Origin: Bacteroides sp. OM05-12
GTDB lineage: Bacteria; Bacteroidota; Bacteroidia; Bacteroidales; Bacteroidaceae
Assembly: GCF_003438995.1 (NCBI RefSeq)
Contig: NZ_QSUN01000003.1
Coordinates: 320,477-384,476, forward strand
Reading direction: 5' to 3'
DNA: 64,000 bases
The notes under the pieces: generated by a model
The model's input: only the letters and a program-made list of their open reading frames with translations
Database searches by the model: none
What the model was told of the DNA's origin: nothing
Translations under genes and position numbers: made by a program
Shown here: one piece after another, positions 7,704-16,459 of the stretch
Layout of the letters: each line of letters starts with the position of its first letter
Position numbering within the stretch: the first letter of the stretch is position 1

Positions 7704-8600
7704 TTAATCTTTCAACTCTTTCTTTCTCTTTTTCCACAGCTGCCACGAGTTGATGATGTTTTGCCATAACACATAGCTTCCCGGACCGACAGAAGATAAA
7801 GGATTCAGGTAAGTATGAGCCATCCATATAGCAAGAATCGTATTCTTCTGTCCAAGAGCTTGTCCGCCACTGATACGGTCATCGTACACACTTCCAATGG
7901 TTTTACCCAAAAAGAATTGAATACAACAAGCTACCAATGCAGCAAAGGCAATAAGTATTTCAGTCATGACATCCGCAGTACTTTCTAACAAAGAGTTAAG
8001 CGTTTGTGCCGTCACGATGGCAAGAGATATTGCCCACAAATAAAACGCCAGTTCATGATAGCCCATAAGCCGATTATGTATCTTGGGCAATAGCTTCTCC
8101 AAAAGCCATGCCGTTAGAAACGGGCAAATGAGTAATGGAAAAACTTTACTTAATATAATAAGGAAAGAACTCCAGAAACTCATCTCAGCATGAACTTCGA
8201 TTAACGGGAAGAAAAGCGGAACGGCAATAGCGGCCCCTACATTACCCAATAGAGTATAAGTGGTAAGACTGGCAGCACTCCCTCCTAATTTCTGAGTAAT
8301 AACCGCAGCAGCCGTTGCTGTCGGACAGATAATACAAACCATCGCACCTTCCGCTACAATCTTATTAAAACGGAATAACAAAAAATATACAGCCAAAGAA
8401 CCGAATATCTGAATCAACAATAACCACAAATGCAACGGTTTTATCTTCAGGTCATGAGGAGAAACCTTGCAGAACGTCAGCAGCAACATGGTGAAAATCA
8501 AATAAGGAGTCAAAAAGGATAAGCACATAAACAACGGATACCCTATAGCTCCCACCAACATGGCAATGGGAAGCGTCCAGTCTTTCAAGAACTTCAGCAT
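7704..8600 (-). CDS. BASS-family (bile acid:sodium symporter-like) transporter
   Basis: This 298-residue, very hydrophobic protein has about 8-9 predicted membrane helices and a glycine/alanine-rich core typical of the BASS/SBF fold (CPTATAAAVITQKLGGSAAS, then LGNVGAAIAVPLFFP). Family members move organic anions with sodium; the substrate here cannot be read from sequence. The frame extends to 8639, but the ATG at 8600 (MLKFLKDW) gives the normal N-terminus. It is the first host gene to the right of the mobile element, and its stop lies about 90 bp from the element's terminal repeats. Confidence 0.82.
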   Translation of the reverse strand: MLKFLKDWTLPIAMLVGAIGYPLFMCLSFLTPYLIFTMLLLTFCKVSPHDLKIKPLHLWLLLIQIFGSLAVYFLLFRFNKIVAEGAMVCIICPTATAAAVITQKLGGSAASLTTYTLLGNVGAAIAVPLFFPLIEVHAEMSFWSSFLIILSKVFPLLICPFLTAWLLEKLLPKIHNRLMGYHELAFYLWAISLAIVTAQTLNSLLESTADVMTEILIAFAALVACCIQFFLGKTIGSVYDDRISGGQALGQKNTILAIWMAHTYLNPLSSVGPGSYVLWQNIINSWQLWKKRKKELKD

Positions 8601-8751
8601 GATAACCTTCTTTAAATTTTGATTGCAAAGTAACACCAATATTAAATAACATATCTTTTCTTCGAGTGTTTTTTAAAGAAAATTTAAACAACGATAGACT
8701 TAAAAATAGCAAAACTTAAACGTAAATAGTGAGTTTTCACCAAATTTCTGC

Positions 8752-8759
8752 TACATTTG
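8752..8759 (+). promoter_or_regulatory. Promoter -7 element of the amidase operon
   Basis: TACATTTG matches TAnnTTTG and lies 17 nt before the ATG at 8777. It sits inside the longer open frame that begins at 8729 and so argues against that upstream start. Confidence 0.65.
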
Positions 8760-8776
8760 CAACGCATATTCATAAT

Positions 8777-9973
8777 ATGGAAAAGAATTTATTCAAAATA
8801 GTATTCAGATTAGTCTGTGCCGGAATATTTATTTTAACGAATGTCGCCCCCATTTCCGGCAAAGATTTTACTGTCGTCATTGATGCCGGACACGGTGGAC
8901 ACGACCCCGGTGCCATCGGCAAAATATCTAAAGAAAAGAATATCAATTTGAATGTAGCTTTGCAATTAGGCAAGAATATACAAAAGAACTGCAAGGATGT
9001 CAAGGTAATCTATACCCGTAAAACCGATGTTTTCATTCCATTGAATAGGCGGGCGGAAATTGCTAATGAAGCCAAAGCCGACTTATTTATTTCCATTCAT
9101 ACCAATTCTGTCGCTCAAGGCAAGATTGTTCGCGGTGCGGAAACATTTACTCTCGGACTTGCCCGTTCGGAGGCTAATCTGGAAATTGCCAAGCGAGAGA
9201 ACTCGGTTATTCTTATTGAAGATGATTACAAGCAACGTTATGCCGGCTTCAACCCGAATTCATCGGAAAGCTATATCATGTTCGAGTTCATTCAAGACAA
9301 ACACATGGAGCAAAGCGTTAAGCTGGCAAAACTAGTACAAGGACAATTCCGTAATCACGCCAAACGCATCGACCGTGGAGTACATCAGGCAGGCTTTTTG
9401 GTTCTGAGAGCAACAACGATGCCCAGTGTCCTTGTAGAGTTAGGCTACATATCCACTCCTGATGAAGAACGTTACCTGAATTCACAGGAAGGGATAAACA
9501 AACTTGCAGAAGGAATTTATCGGGCATTTCTAAAATATAAAGAAGAACATGAAAAACCTATATTGGCAGCAGCCGGTAAATATTCGGATAAGTCTGTAAA
9601 CACCGAGGCTGCTCCGGAAAGTAATGAGCCTGTCATTGCCTCCAATGCAAAACAAACAGGGATTAAAACGGTAGAATCTGCATCAGCAAGCACAACCAAC
9701 AGCAAACCGGTATTCAAGATACAGATACTTACATCTTCCAAACCGTTGAAAAGCAACGACAAAGAGTTAAAAGGATTGTCGCCCGTGAACTATTATAAAG
9801 AAAACGGTATTTATAAATATACGTATGGAGAATCAACTGATTACAACAAGATTCTTCAGATGAAAAATTCGATAATAAATAAATTTAAGGATGCTTTCAT
9901 CATAGCTTTCCGGGACGGAGAGAAAACGGATGTACGAAAAGCTATTGCCGAATTCAAAAAAACTAGAAAATAA
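8777..9973 (+). CDS. N-acetylmuramoyl-L-alanine amidase (Amidase_3)
   Basis: The 398-residue protein has a signal peptide (about 1-29) and a zinc amidase domain that cleaves the bond between N-acetylmuramic acid and the stem peptide in the periplasm. The metal-binding motifs are present: VVIDAGHGGHDPG with the first His, a downstream Glu in the GAETFTLG region, FISIHTNS with a later His, and the catalytic Glu in VELGYIS. The C-terminal 90 residues resemble a SPOR-like peptidoglycan-binding domain (VFKIQILTSSKPL to the end), after a low-complexity linker. The ATG at 8777 follows a -7 promoter. The MCE gene begins 17 nt downstream and is probably in the same operon. Confidence 0.9.
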   Translation: MEKNLFKIVFRLVCAGIFILTNVAPISGKDFTVVIDAGHGGHDPGAIGKISKEKNINLNVALQLGKNIQKNCKDVKVIYTRKTDVFIPLNRRAEIANEAKADLFISIHTNSVAQGKIVRGAETFTLGLARSEANLEIAKRENSVILIEDDYKQRYAGFNPNSSESYIMFEFIQDKHMEQSVKLAKLVQGQFRNHAKRIDRGVHQAGFLVLRATTMPSVLVELGYISTPDEERYLNSQEGINKLAEGIYRAFLKYKEEHEKPILAAAGKYSDKSVNTEAAPESNEPVIASNAKQTGIKTVESASASTTNSKPVFKIQILTSSKPLKSNDKELKGLSPVNYYKENGIYKYTYGESTDYNKILQMKNSIINKFKDAFIIAFRDGEKTDVRKAIAEFKKTRK

Positions 9974-9990
9974 TAAAGAAAAAAAGAATA

Positions 9991-10890
9991 ATGATGAAAT
10001 ACTTTACGAAAGAAGTTAAAATTGGAATCGCAGGATTAGTCGCACTATTCATGCTTATTTATGGTATTAATTACCTCAAAGGCATTAATATGTTCAAACC
10101 AAGTAGTTATTATTATGTAAGATACAGTAATATCAACGGGCTCGCCAAATCAAGCCCAGTTTTTGCCGACGGTTTCCGTATAGGAACTGTGCGCGACATT
10201 TACTATGATTATACTCATCCAGGAAACGTTACTGTAGAAGTAGAAATGGACACAGAAATGCGAGTACCCAAAGGAAGTACGGCAGAACTGGTTACCGAAA
10301 TGCTTGGTACAGTAAAAATGAATCTCCTATTGGCTAACAACCCAAGAGAAAGTTATCAGGTAGGTGATACCATTCCCGGTGTACTCAACAACGGTTTGAT
10401 GGAGGCCGTAACCCAAACTTTAATGCCGGAGATGGAAAAAATGCTTCCCCGTCTTGATTCAATCTTAATTTCTCTAAATCAGATTTTAGCAGACCCAAAT
10501 ATTCCGGCTACACTGAAATCTGCGCAAAAGACTGCTGCAAATTTGGAAGTCGCTACTGCACAACTAAATGTATTAATGAAAAAAGATATACCGCAATTAA
10601 CCGGTAAATTAAATACAATCGGTGATAACTTCATTACCATCAGCGACAACCTGAAAGGTATCGATTATGCATCTACTTTTGAAAAAGTTGATGCAACAAT
10701 GGCCAATCTTAAAAATGTCACAGACAAGCTAAGCGATAAAGACAATACAATCGGTTTGTTACTGAATGACTCTGCACTATACAGAAATTTAAGCACTACC
10801 GGAGCTAATGCCGCAGCATTATTGGAAGACCTAAAATCTCATCCGAAGCGATATGTTCACTTCTCCTTATTTGGTAAGAAAGAAAAGTGA
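9991..10890 (+). CDS. MlaD/MCE-domain protein
   Basis: The 299-residue protein has one N-terminal membrane helix (about 11-28) and an MCE domain (about 40-115; YYVRYSNINGLAKSSPVF, then GFRIGTVRDI), followed by a long helical, amphipathic C-terminal half. Such proteins form periplasmic hexamers that carry phospholipids between the membranes with an MlaEF permease. No mlaE or mlaF is next to it, so its partners are encoded elsewhere. Pairing with a cell-wall amidase is common in Bacteroidetes and suggests an envelope-maintenance operon. A strong terminator follows. Confidence 0.87.
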   Translation: MMKYFTKEVKIGIAGLVALFMLIYGINYLKGINMFKPSSYYYVRYSNINGLAKSSPVFADGFRIGTVRDIYYDYTHPGNVTVEVEMDTEMRVPKGSTAELVTEMLGTVKMNLLLANNPRESYQVGDTIPGVLNNGLMEAVTQTLMPEMEKMLPRLDSILISLNQILADPNIPATLKSAQKTAANLEVATAQLNVLMKKDIPQLTGKLNTIGDNFITISDNLKGIDYASTFEKVDATMANLKNVTDKLSDKDNTIGLLLNDSALYRNLSTTGANAAALLEDLKSHPKRYVHFSLFGKKEK

Positions 10891-10929
10891 AAAATAGTAC
10901 AAATATAGAATTCGTCTAAATAACAAGGG

Positions 10930-10992
10930 GCATTATCTCTCCTGACAAATGAGCTTAAAAAAGCCTTGAATCAAGAGATATAATGCTTTTTT
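10930..10992 (+). terminator. Terminator of the amidase-MCE operon
   Basis: The outer arms GCATTATCTCT (10930-10940) and AGAGATATAATGC (10974-10986, one bulge) pair and are followed by a run of T (10987-10992). A smaller inner stem (GAGCTT with AAGCC) lies in the loop. The rest of the 349-bp gap up to dnaA is AT-rich and holds the dnaA promoter region. Confidence 0.75.
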
Positions 10993-11198
10993 CTTAAACT
11001 ATGACAAAACAAAAATCTTCCATACATATCTACATAATAAACTAAACAACAGGCACTTATAAATACGCAAAAACATAAAAACGAATCATCAATGCAACGT
11101 TTTCATAAGTTACTGAAACTAAAGAACTTATTTCTTTTATGAAAAAAGCAATAAAATAACCCATTTGTTTTTTTGAAATAAGATTCCCAATTTTGCAT

Positions 11199-11219
11199 GT
11201 GTAGAAGTTTCGCTAATTA
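11199..11219 (+). promoter_or_regulatory. Shared element in the dnaA leader
   Basis: The 21-bp block GTGTAGAAGTTTC plus GCTAATTA matches the reverse complement of 13721-13741, upstream of the ribonucleotide reductase gene, at 19 of 21 positions. It lies 4 nt after an imperfect -7 element (CAATTTTG, 11188-11195) and 20 bp before the dnaA start, so it covers the expected transcription start. A shared regulator of replication genes is the simplest reading. Confidence 0.6.
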
Positions 11220-11239
11220 ATAAATGTATTAAGAGCCTT

Positions 11240-12652
11240 ATGAGTGAATGTGATCATGTCGGGCTATGGAACCGCTGTCTGAAAGTAATAAGAGACAATG
11301 TTCCGGAGACGACATATAATACATGGTTTGTCCCTATTATTCCTCTGAAATATGAGAATAAAGCGTTGACAGTACAAGTGCCCAGCCAATTCTTTTATGA
11401 ATTTCTAGAAGAAAAGTTTGTTGAGCTATTGCGTGCTACCCTTTACAAAGAAATTGGTGAAGGGACAAAATTAATGTATCGTGTTTTGACGGATAAGACC
11501 AACAATATTACCGTTGATTTAGAAGCTAGTAATCGTTCTGCTGCCGTTCCCCAAAGGCCGACAACAAGAATTGATATGCGTAAAACGCCTAACCCATTAC
11601 AGAGTCCGGCGCCACAAGATTTAGACCCACGCTTAAATCCAAACTATAATTTTGAAAACTTTATAGAAGGTTATAGTAATAAGTTATCACGAACAGCAGG
11701 AGAAGCCGTTGCGCTAAACCCCGCAAAAACAACATTTAATCCGTTGTTCATCTATGGTCCTTCCGGTGTAGGTAAAACCCATTTGGCTAATGCAATCGGT
11801 ACTAAAATAAAAGAATTGCATCCGAACAAAAGGGTGCTTTATGTATCCGCGCACCTATTTCAGGTACAATATACTGACTCCGTAAGAAATAACACGATTA
11901 ATGACTTCATCAATTTCTACCAAACGATTGATGTACTCATTATTGATGATATTCAAGAATTTGCCAGTCTGACAAAGACTCAAAATACGTTCTTTCATAT
12001 ATTCAATCATCTGCACCAAAACGGAAAACAATTGATTATGACATCAGACCGTTCTCCGATTATGCTTCAGGGAATGGAAGACCGCTTGCTAACCCGTTTT
12101 AAATGGGGACTTGTTGCCGAACTCGAAAGACCGAATGTGGAATTGAGAAAGAATATTCTTAGAAACAAGATCCACCGTGACGGCTTAAAATTCCCGGAAG
12201 AAGTCATTGATTATATTGCAGAGAACGTAAACGAGAGTGTACGCGATTTGGAAGGTATTGTTATTTCAATCATGGCACGTTCCACGATTCTTAATAAAGA
12301 AATAGACATTGACTTAGCCCAACATATCGTACATAAAGCAGTACGATGCGAAACAAAAGCCATAACAATAGAAGATATTATTGAAAAAGTATGCAAGCAC
12401 TTCGAAATAGAACCGATCGCCATACATACCAAATCAAGAAAAAGAGAAGTGGTACAAGTCAGACAGATCGCAATGTACCTTTCTAAAAAACATACGGATT
12501 CATCGTCTTCTAAAATTGGTCAACTAATTGGAAACAAAGATCATGCAACCGTACTTCACGCATGTAAAATAGTAAAAGACCAAGTAGAAGTAGATAAGGC
12601 TTTCCGGGCTGAATTAGAAGAAATAGAAGCTACATTAAGAAAAAAAGCATAA
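11240..12652 (+). CDS. dnaA: Chromosomal replication initiator protein DnaA
   Basis: The 470-residue protein has all four DnaA parts: domain I (about 1-85), a variable linker (about 90-125), the AAA+ domain with Walker [14 protein letters not shown] and Walker [11 protein letters not shown], and the C-terminal box-binding domain with the signature [10 protein letters not shown]. It opens the origin in its ATP form. The ATG at 11240 gives the standard N-terminus ([13 protein letters not shown]). The gene stands alone; dnaN is not adjacent, and no array of consensus DnaA boxes marks an origin next to it. Its leader carries the element shared with the ribonucleotide reductase promoter region. 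Confidence 0.97.
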   Translation: MSECDHVGLWNRCLKVIRDNVPETTYNTWFVPIIPLKYENKALTVQVPSQFFYEFLEEKFVELLRATLYKEIGEGTKLMYRVLTDKTNNITVDLEASNRSAAVPQRPTTRIDMRKTPNPLQSPAPQDLDPRLNPNYNFENFIEGYSNKLSRTAGEAVALNPAKTTFNPLFIYGPSGVGKTHLANAIGTKIKELHPNKRVLYVSAHLFQVQYTDSVRNNTINDFINFYQTIDVLIIDDIQEFASLTKTQNTFFHIFNHLHQNGKQLIMTSDRSPIMLQGMEDRLLTRFKWGLVAELERPNVELRKNILRNKIHRDGLKFPEEVIDYIAENVNESVRDLEGIVISIMARSTILNKEIDIDLAQHIVHKAVRCETKAITIEDIIEKVCKHFEIEPIAIHTKSRKREVVQVRQIAMYLSKKHTDSSSSKIGQLIGNKDHATVLHACKIVKDQVEVDKAFRAELEEIEATLRKKA

Positions 12653-12678
12653 GTTGTGTCCTCACAACTCATGCTTTT
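12643..12678. terminator. Bidirectional terminator between dnaA and nitroreductase
   Basis: A 16-nt stem, AAAAGCATAAGTTGTG (12643-12658) with CACAACTCATGCTTTT (12663-12678, one mismatch), has a 4-nt loop and A/T runs on both sides. It overlaps the dnaA stop codon and serves the two convergent genes. Confidence 0.8.
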
Positions 12679-12699
12679 CCTATCACAGTTATTTAATTC

Positions 12700-13440
12700 C
12701 TACTTCAAGAAACCTTGCTTCTTTAAAACCTCCATCATATTGGCAGACATCAGTTCATTATCTTTCTTTGTATAACGGATATCCGTAAAGACCTGTGCCA
12801 ATGTCTCTTTTTTATTCTCAACAACAAACTGCTTGTTTTCCGGTAACGACTCCTTATAAGCAAACAACTTATCTATCTCTCCCACCGTATAATCATGGTA
12901 TCCTTCTTGGTGCAGAACTGCCTGCAAAGGCAAGCGGTCTACCTGATTCGGACATTCATCCGGATAACCAACAGTTACAGTAGTAATGGGAAATACTAAT
13001 TCTGGTAAATTTAATGCTTCTATAATCATCTGCGGATTATAAGTGGTAGTACCTAAATAACAAATACCAAGCCCTTTTTCTTCTGCAAGCATACAGAATG
13101 TTTGAACAACAATCAAAGTATCCATCGCAGCATTCATGAATGATTGGAAATTATCATATCCCGGAACTGCATTTCTTTGCTTACACCACTTACTGAAACG
13201 ATTGAAATCCGCACAGAATGTAAGAACAACCGGAGCTCCTTTCACCATAGGTTGATTAAAATGTGCAGGAGACAATAATTCCTTTTGCTGTTGGCTTCGA
13301 GTTACTACAATACTATACAACTGCATATTACCACATGTAGACGCCCGGCACGCAGTATCAAGCAAATGATTTAACAAATCTGCATCTATATCCTGTGACT
13401 TATATTTTCGGATTGTCCTTCTACTTTTTGCTGTTTCCAT
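12700..13440 (-). CDS. Nitroreductase-family flavoprotein
   Basis: The 246-residue protein belongs to the NfsA/nitroreductase superfamily of FMN-dependent oxidoreductases. The N-terminus shows the FMN-phosphate-binding pattern SRRTIRKY, then ACRASTCGNMQLYS; the middle holds the AMDTLIVVQTFCMLAEEKGLG helix split over two lines of the fold and GICYLGTT. Substrate cannot be predicted. The frame extends to 13497, but a -7 element (TATATTTG on the minus strand, 13455-13462) lies just upstream of the ATG at 13440, so the shorter start is chosen. It converges with dnaA and diverges from the ribonucleotide reductase gene. Confidence 0.85.
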   Translation of the reverse strand: METAKSRRTIRKYKSQDIDADLLNHLLDTACRASTCGNMQLYSIVVTRSQQQKELLSPAHFNQPMVKGAPVVLTFCADFNRFSKWCKQRNAVPGYDNFQSFMNAAMDTLIVVQTFCMLAEEKGLGICYLGTTTYNPQMIIEALNLPELVFPITTVTVGYPDECPNQVDRLPLQAVLHQEGYHDYTVGEIDKLFAYKESLPENKQFVVENKKETLAQVFTDIRYTKKDNELMSANMMEVLKKQGFLK

Positions 13441-13673
13441 CTTACTTTTTTGTGCAAATATAAAGAAAGAATGGATATAATTGCACATTTCAATCACTAT
13501 AATTATCGATTAAATTTCTATTTCAATAAAGTTTAATCCTTCGTTTTAGTCTACAAATTTTCAAAACAGAAAACTTCATAGCACTATCTAAAGCAAATAA
13601 CCACTATAAATCAGCAACTTAACAAATAAAAATGGAAAACTTTATATTTGTTGAAAACTTATCAATAAATTAT

Positions 13674-13704
13674 TTTGTTATAACGAAAAACATTTTTAGC
13701 TTTG
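13674..13704 (+). promoter_or_regulatory. Promoter of the ribonucleotide reductase gene
   Basis: TTTG (13674-13677) and TAGCTTTG (13697-13704) match the -33 and -7 boxes with 19 bp between them, the spacing expected for the Bacteroidetes primary sigma factor. A second -7-like TATATTTG lies at 13643-13650. The leader to the GTG at 13782 is about 70 nt. Confidence 0.7.
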
Positions 13705-13720
13705 CAAACACATTTGTTGA

Positions 13721-13741
13721 TAATAAGTGAAACTTCTACAC
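13721..13741 (-). promoter_or_regulatory. Shared element upstream of the ribonucleotide reductase gene
   Basis: On the minus strand this reads GTGTAGAAGTTTC plus ACTTATTA, 19 of 21 identical to the dnaA leader element at 11199-11219. It lies 17 bp after the -7 box. A DnaA-box-like TTATCAACA (8 of 9, minus strand, 13715-13723) overlaps its edge. Confidence 0.6.
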
Positions 13742-13781
13742 TTTTACTTATTAATAGAAACAAAATCTAACATAGAATATC

Positions 13782-16319
13782 GTGGAAAAACAATCTTACA
13801 CCTATGACGAGGCCTTTGAAGCATCTTTACAGTACTTTAAAGGAGATGAACTTGCTGCAAGAGTTTGGGTAAACAAATATGCAGTAAAAGACTCTTTCGG
13901 AAATATCTTCGAGAAATCTCCAGAAGATATGCATTGGCGTATTGCCAATGAAATAGCCCGTATCGAAGCTAAATACAAAAACCCTCTGACTGCTCAGCAG
14001 CTTTTTGATTTGCTCGACCATTTTAAGTACATCGTACCACAAGGTAGTCCAATGACCGGAATCGGCAATGATTATCAAGTAGCTTCCTTGTCAAACTGCT
14101 TTGTTATAGGCGTTGACGGAGCCGCAGATTCTTACGGTGCTATCATTAAGATTGACGAGGAACAAGTTCAATTAATGAAACGTCGTGGTGGTGTAGGGCA
14201 TGATTTATCACACATACGTCCTAAAGGTTCTCCGGTTAAGAACTCTGCACTGACTTCTACCGGTCTTGTACCTTTTATGGAACGTTATTCAAATTCTACC
14301 CGTGAAGTAGCACAAGATGGCAGACGCGGAGCATTGATGCTGAGTGTATCCATTAAACATCCAGATTCAGAAGCATTTATCGATGCAAAGATGACAGAAG
14401 GTAAAGTTACGGGAGCGAATGTTTCTGTGAAATTGGATGATGAATTTATGAGTGCGGCAGTAGACGGCCGTTCTTATCGCCAACAATATCCTATCGATTC
14501 GAACGAACCCAGTTATACAAAAGAAATAGATGCTTCTGCATTATGGAAAAAGATTGTGCATAACGCTTGGAAGTCGGCAGAACCGGGAGTATTGTTTTGG
14601 GATACAATCATTAAAGAGTCTGTTCCGGATTGCTACGCAGATTTAGGCTACAAGACTGTTTCTACCAATCCGTGTGGTGAAATCCCTTTATGCCCTTACG
14701 ACTCTTGTCGCTTGTTAGCTATAAATCTATACTCTTATGTAGTCAATCCGTTTACAAAAGATGCGTATTTTGATTTTGATTTATTCAAAAAGCATGTAGT
14801 ACTTGCACAGCGCATCATGGATGACATCATTGACCTTGAGTTGGAAAAGATTGAGCGTATCATAGATAAGATAGCAACCGACCCGGAAAATGCAGAAGTA
14901 AAACGGACTGAAAAAGAACTTTGGGAGAAGATTTATAAAAAGAGCGGTCAAGGAAGACGTACAGGTGTAGGTATCACCGCTGAGGGAGATATGCTGGCAG
15001 CTCTCAATCTTCGTTATGGTACTGAAGAAGCAACAAATCTATCAGAAGAAGTACACAAGACTGTAGCTCTAGCTGCTTACCGTTCTTCCGTAGAAATGGC
15101 GAAAGAAAGAGGAGCATTCGAAATCTACGATTCGAAACGTGAAGAAAACAATCCGTTTATCAGCCGTTTGCGCGACGCTGATCCGGGACTTTACGAAGAA
15201 ATGAAAAAATACGGAAGAAGAAACATCGCTTGCCTCACGATAGCCCCGACAGGAACAACCAGCTTAATGACTCAGACCACTTCCGGTATTGAACCGGTAT
15301 TCATGCCTGTCTATAAACGCAGAAGAAAGGTCAATCCGAATGATCCGCAAGTACATATTGATTTTGTAGATGAGACCGGTGATGCTTTTGAAGAATACAT
15401 CGTATTCCACCATAAGTTTGTAACTTGGATGGAAGCAAACGGTTATAATACTACCAAGAAATACACTCAGGAAGAACTTGATGAACTCATCGAAAAGTCA
15501 CCTTATTATAAGGCTACTTCAAACGATGTAGACTGGCTCATGAAGGTTAAGATGCAGGGAAGAATCCAAAAATGGGTAGACCATTCAATCAGTGTCACCA
15601 TCAACCTGCCGAACGATGTTGATGAAGAATTGGTTAACCGTCTTTATGTAGAAGCATGGAAATCCGGATGCAAAGGCTGCACCGTATATCGCGACGGCTC
15701 ACGTTCCGGAGTGCTCATTTCCGCAAAATCAGACAACAAGGATGAACTTCCTCCATGTAAGCCACCTACGGTTGTGGAAACACGTCCGACCGTACTTGAA
15801 GCTGACGTTGTTAAGTTCCAAAATAATAAAGAGAAATGGGTAGCATTTGTCGGTTTGCTGGACGGAAGACCTTATGAGATCTTCACCGGTCTTCAAGATG
15901 ATGACGAAGGTATTTTATTACCTAAATCTGTAACTTGCGGACGTATCATCAAGAATGTAGACGAAAACGGAAATAAGAGATACGACTTCCAGTTCGAAAA
16001 CAAACGAGGATATAAAACCACAATTGAAGGACTTTCCGAGAAGTTTAATAAAGAATATTGGAACTATGCCAAGTTAATTTCCGGGGTGCTTCGTTACAGA
16101 ATGCCGATTGAACAAGTAATCAAACTGGTAGGCTCACTGCAACTTGACAGTGAAAATATCAATACTTGGAAAAACGGTGTGGAACGCGCACTTAAGAAAT
16201 ATATTCAAGACGGAACAGAAGCTAAAGGACAGAAATGCCCGAACTGTGGCAATGAAACCTTGGTATATCAAGAAGGATGCCTGATATGTAAGACCTGTGG
16301 TACATCACGCTGTGGATAA
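13782..16319 (+). CDS. nrdJ: Adenosylcobalamin-dependent ribonucleotide reductase (class II)
   Basis: The 845-residue enzyme converts ribonucleotides to deoxyribonucleotides using vitamin B12. Visible features are the first redox cysteine in ASLSNCFVIG, the active-site Asn-Pro-Cys-x-Glu set in STNPCGEIPLCPYDSCRL, the LAPTGT-like segment IAPTGTTSLM, and a C-terminal cysteine cluster (CPNCG, then CLICKTCGTSRCG) that passes electrons to the active site. No small subunit gene follows, as expected for class II. The start is a GTG at 13782, with no nearby ATG giving a better N-terminus. No cobalamin riboswitch was seen in the leader. A strong terminator follows the gene. Confidence 0.95.
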   Translation: MEKQSYTYDEAFEASLQYFKGDELAARVWVNKYAVKDSFGNIFEKSPEDMHWRIANEIARIEAKYKNPLTAQQLFDLLDHFKYIVPQGSPMTGIGNDYQVASLSNCFVIGVDGAADSYGAIIKIDEEQVQLMKRRGGVGHDLSHIRPKGSPVKNSALTSTGLVPFMERYSNSTREVAQDGRRGALMLSVSIKHPDSEAFIDAKMTEGKVTGANVSVKLDDEFMSAAVDGRSYRQQYPIDSNEPSYTKEIDASALWKKIVHNAWKSAEPGVLFWDTIIKESVPDCYADLGYKTVSTNPCGEIPLCPYDSCRLLAINLYSYVVNPFTKDAYFDFDLFKKHVVLAQRIMDDIIDLELEKIERIIDKIATDPENAEVKRTEKELWEKIYKKSGQGRRTGVGITAEGDMLAALNLRYGTEEATNLSEEVHKTVALAAYRSSVEMAKERGAFEIYDSKREENNPFISRLRDADPGLYEEMKKYGRRNIACLTIAPTGTTSLMTQTTSGIEPVFMPVYKRRRKVNPNDPQVHIDFVDETGDAFEEYIVFHHKFVTWMEANGYNTTKKYTQEELDELIEKSPYYKATSNDVDWLMKVKMQGRIQKWVDHSISVTINLPNDVDEELVNRLYVEAWKSGCKGCTVYRDGSRSGVLISAKSDNKDELPPCKPPTVVETRPTVLEADVVKFQNNKEKWVAFVGLLDGRPYEIFTGLQDDDEGILLPKSVTCGRIIKNVDENGNKRYDFQFENKRGYKTTIEGLSEKFNKEYWNYAKLISGVLRYRMPIEQVIKLVGSLQLDSENINTWKNGVERALKKYIQDGTEAKGQKCPNCGNETLVYQEGCLICKTCGTSRCG

Positions 16320-16355
16320 TTTCACTTTCATTTGATTAATAAAATTACAAAGAAG

Positions 16356-16387
16356 AAAAAAGGAGCTTGTCATAAGCTCCTTTTTTT
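16356..16387 (+). terminator. Terminator after nrdJ
   Basis: The arms AAAAAAGGAGCTT (about 16356-16369) and AAGCTCCTTTTTT (16374-16387) flank a 4-nt loop, with a long T run. Confidence 0.9.
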
Positions 16388-16459
16388 ATTATATTCTTTC
16401 CCATTATCGAGGAATTATCTAAATTGCGGCAATTTGAAAAACTAAAGCAAATCAATATT

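Noticed and set aside
13721-13741. NrdR box at the nrdJ promoter
   Set aside because: The region has a GTG...CAC symmetry but not the AT-rich palindromic core of known NrdR boxes.
13441-13781. Cobalamin riboswitch in front of the B12-dependent ribonucleotide reductase
   Set aside because: The leader is only about 70 nt after the best promoter and no B12-box-like sequence was found.
13441-13781. Chromosomal origin near dnaA
   Set aside because: Only one 8/9 and one 7/9 DnaA-box-like sequence are seen; no cluster of boxes.
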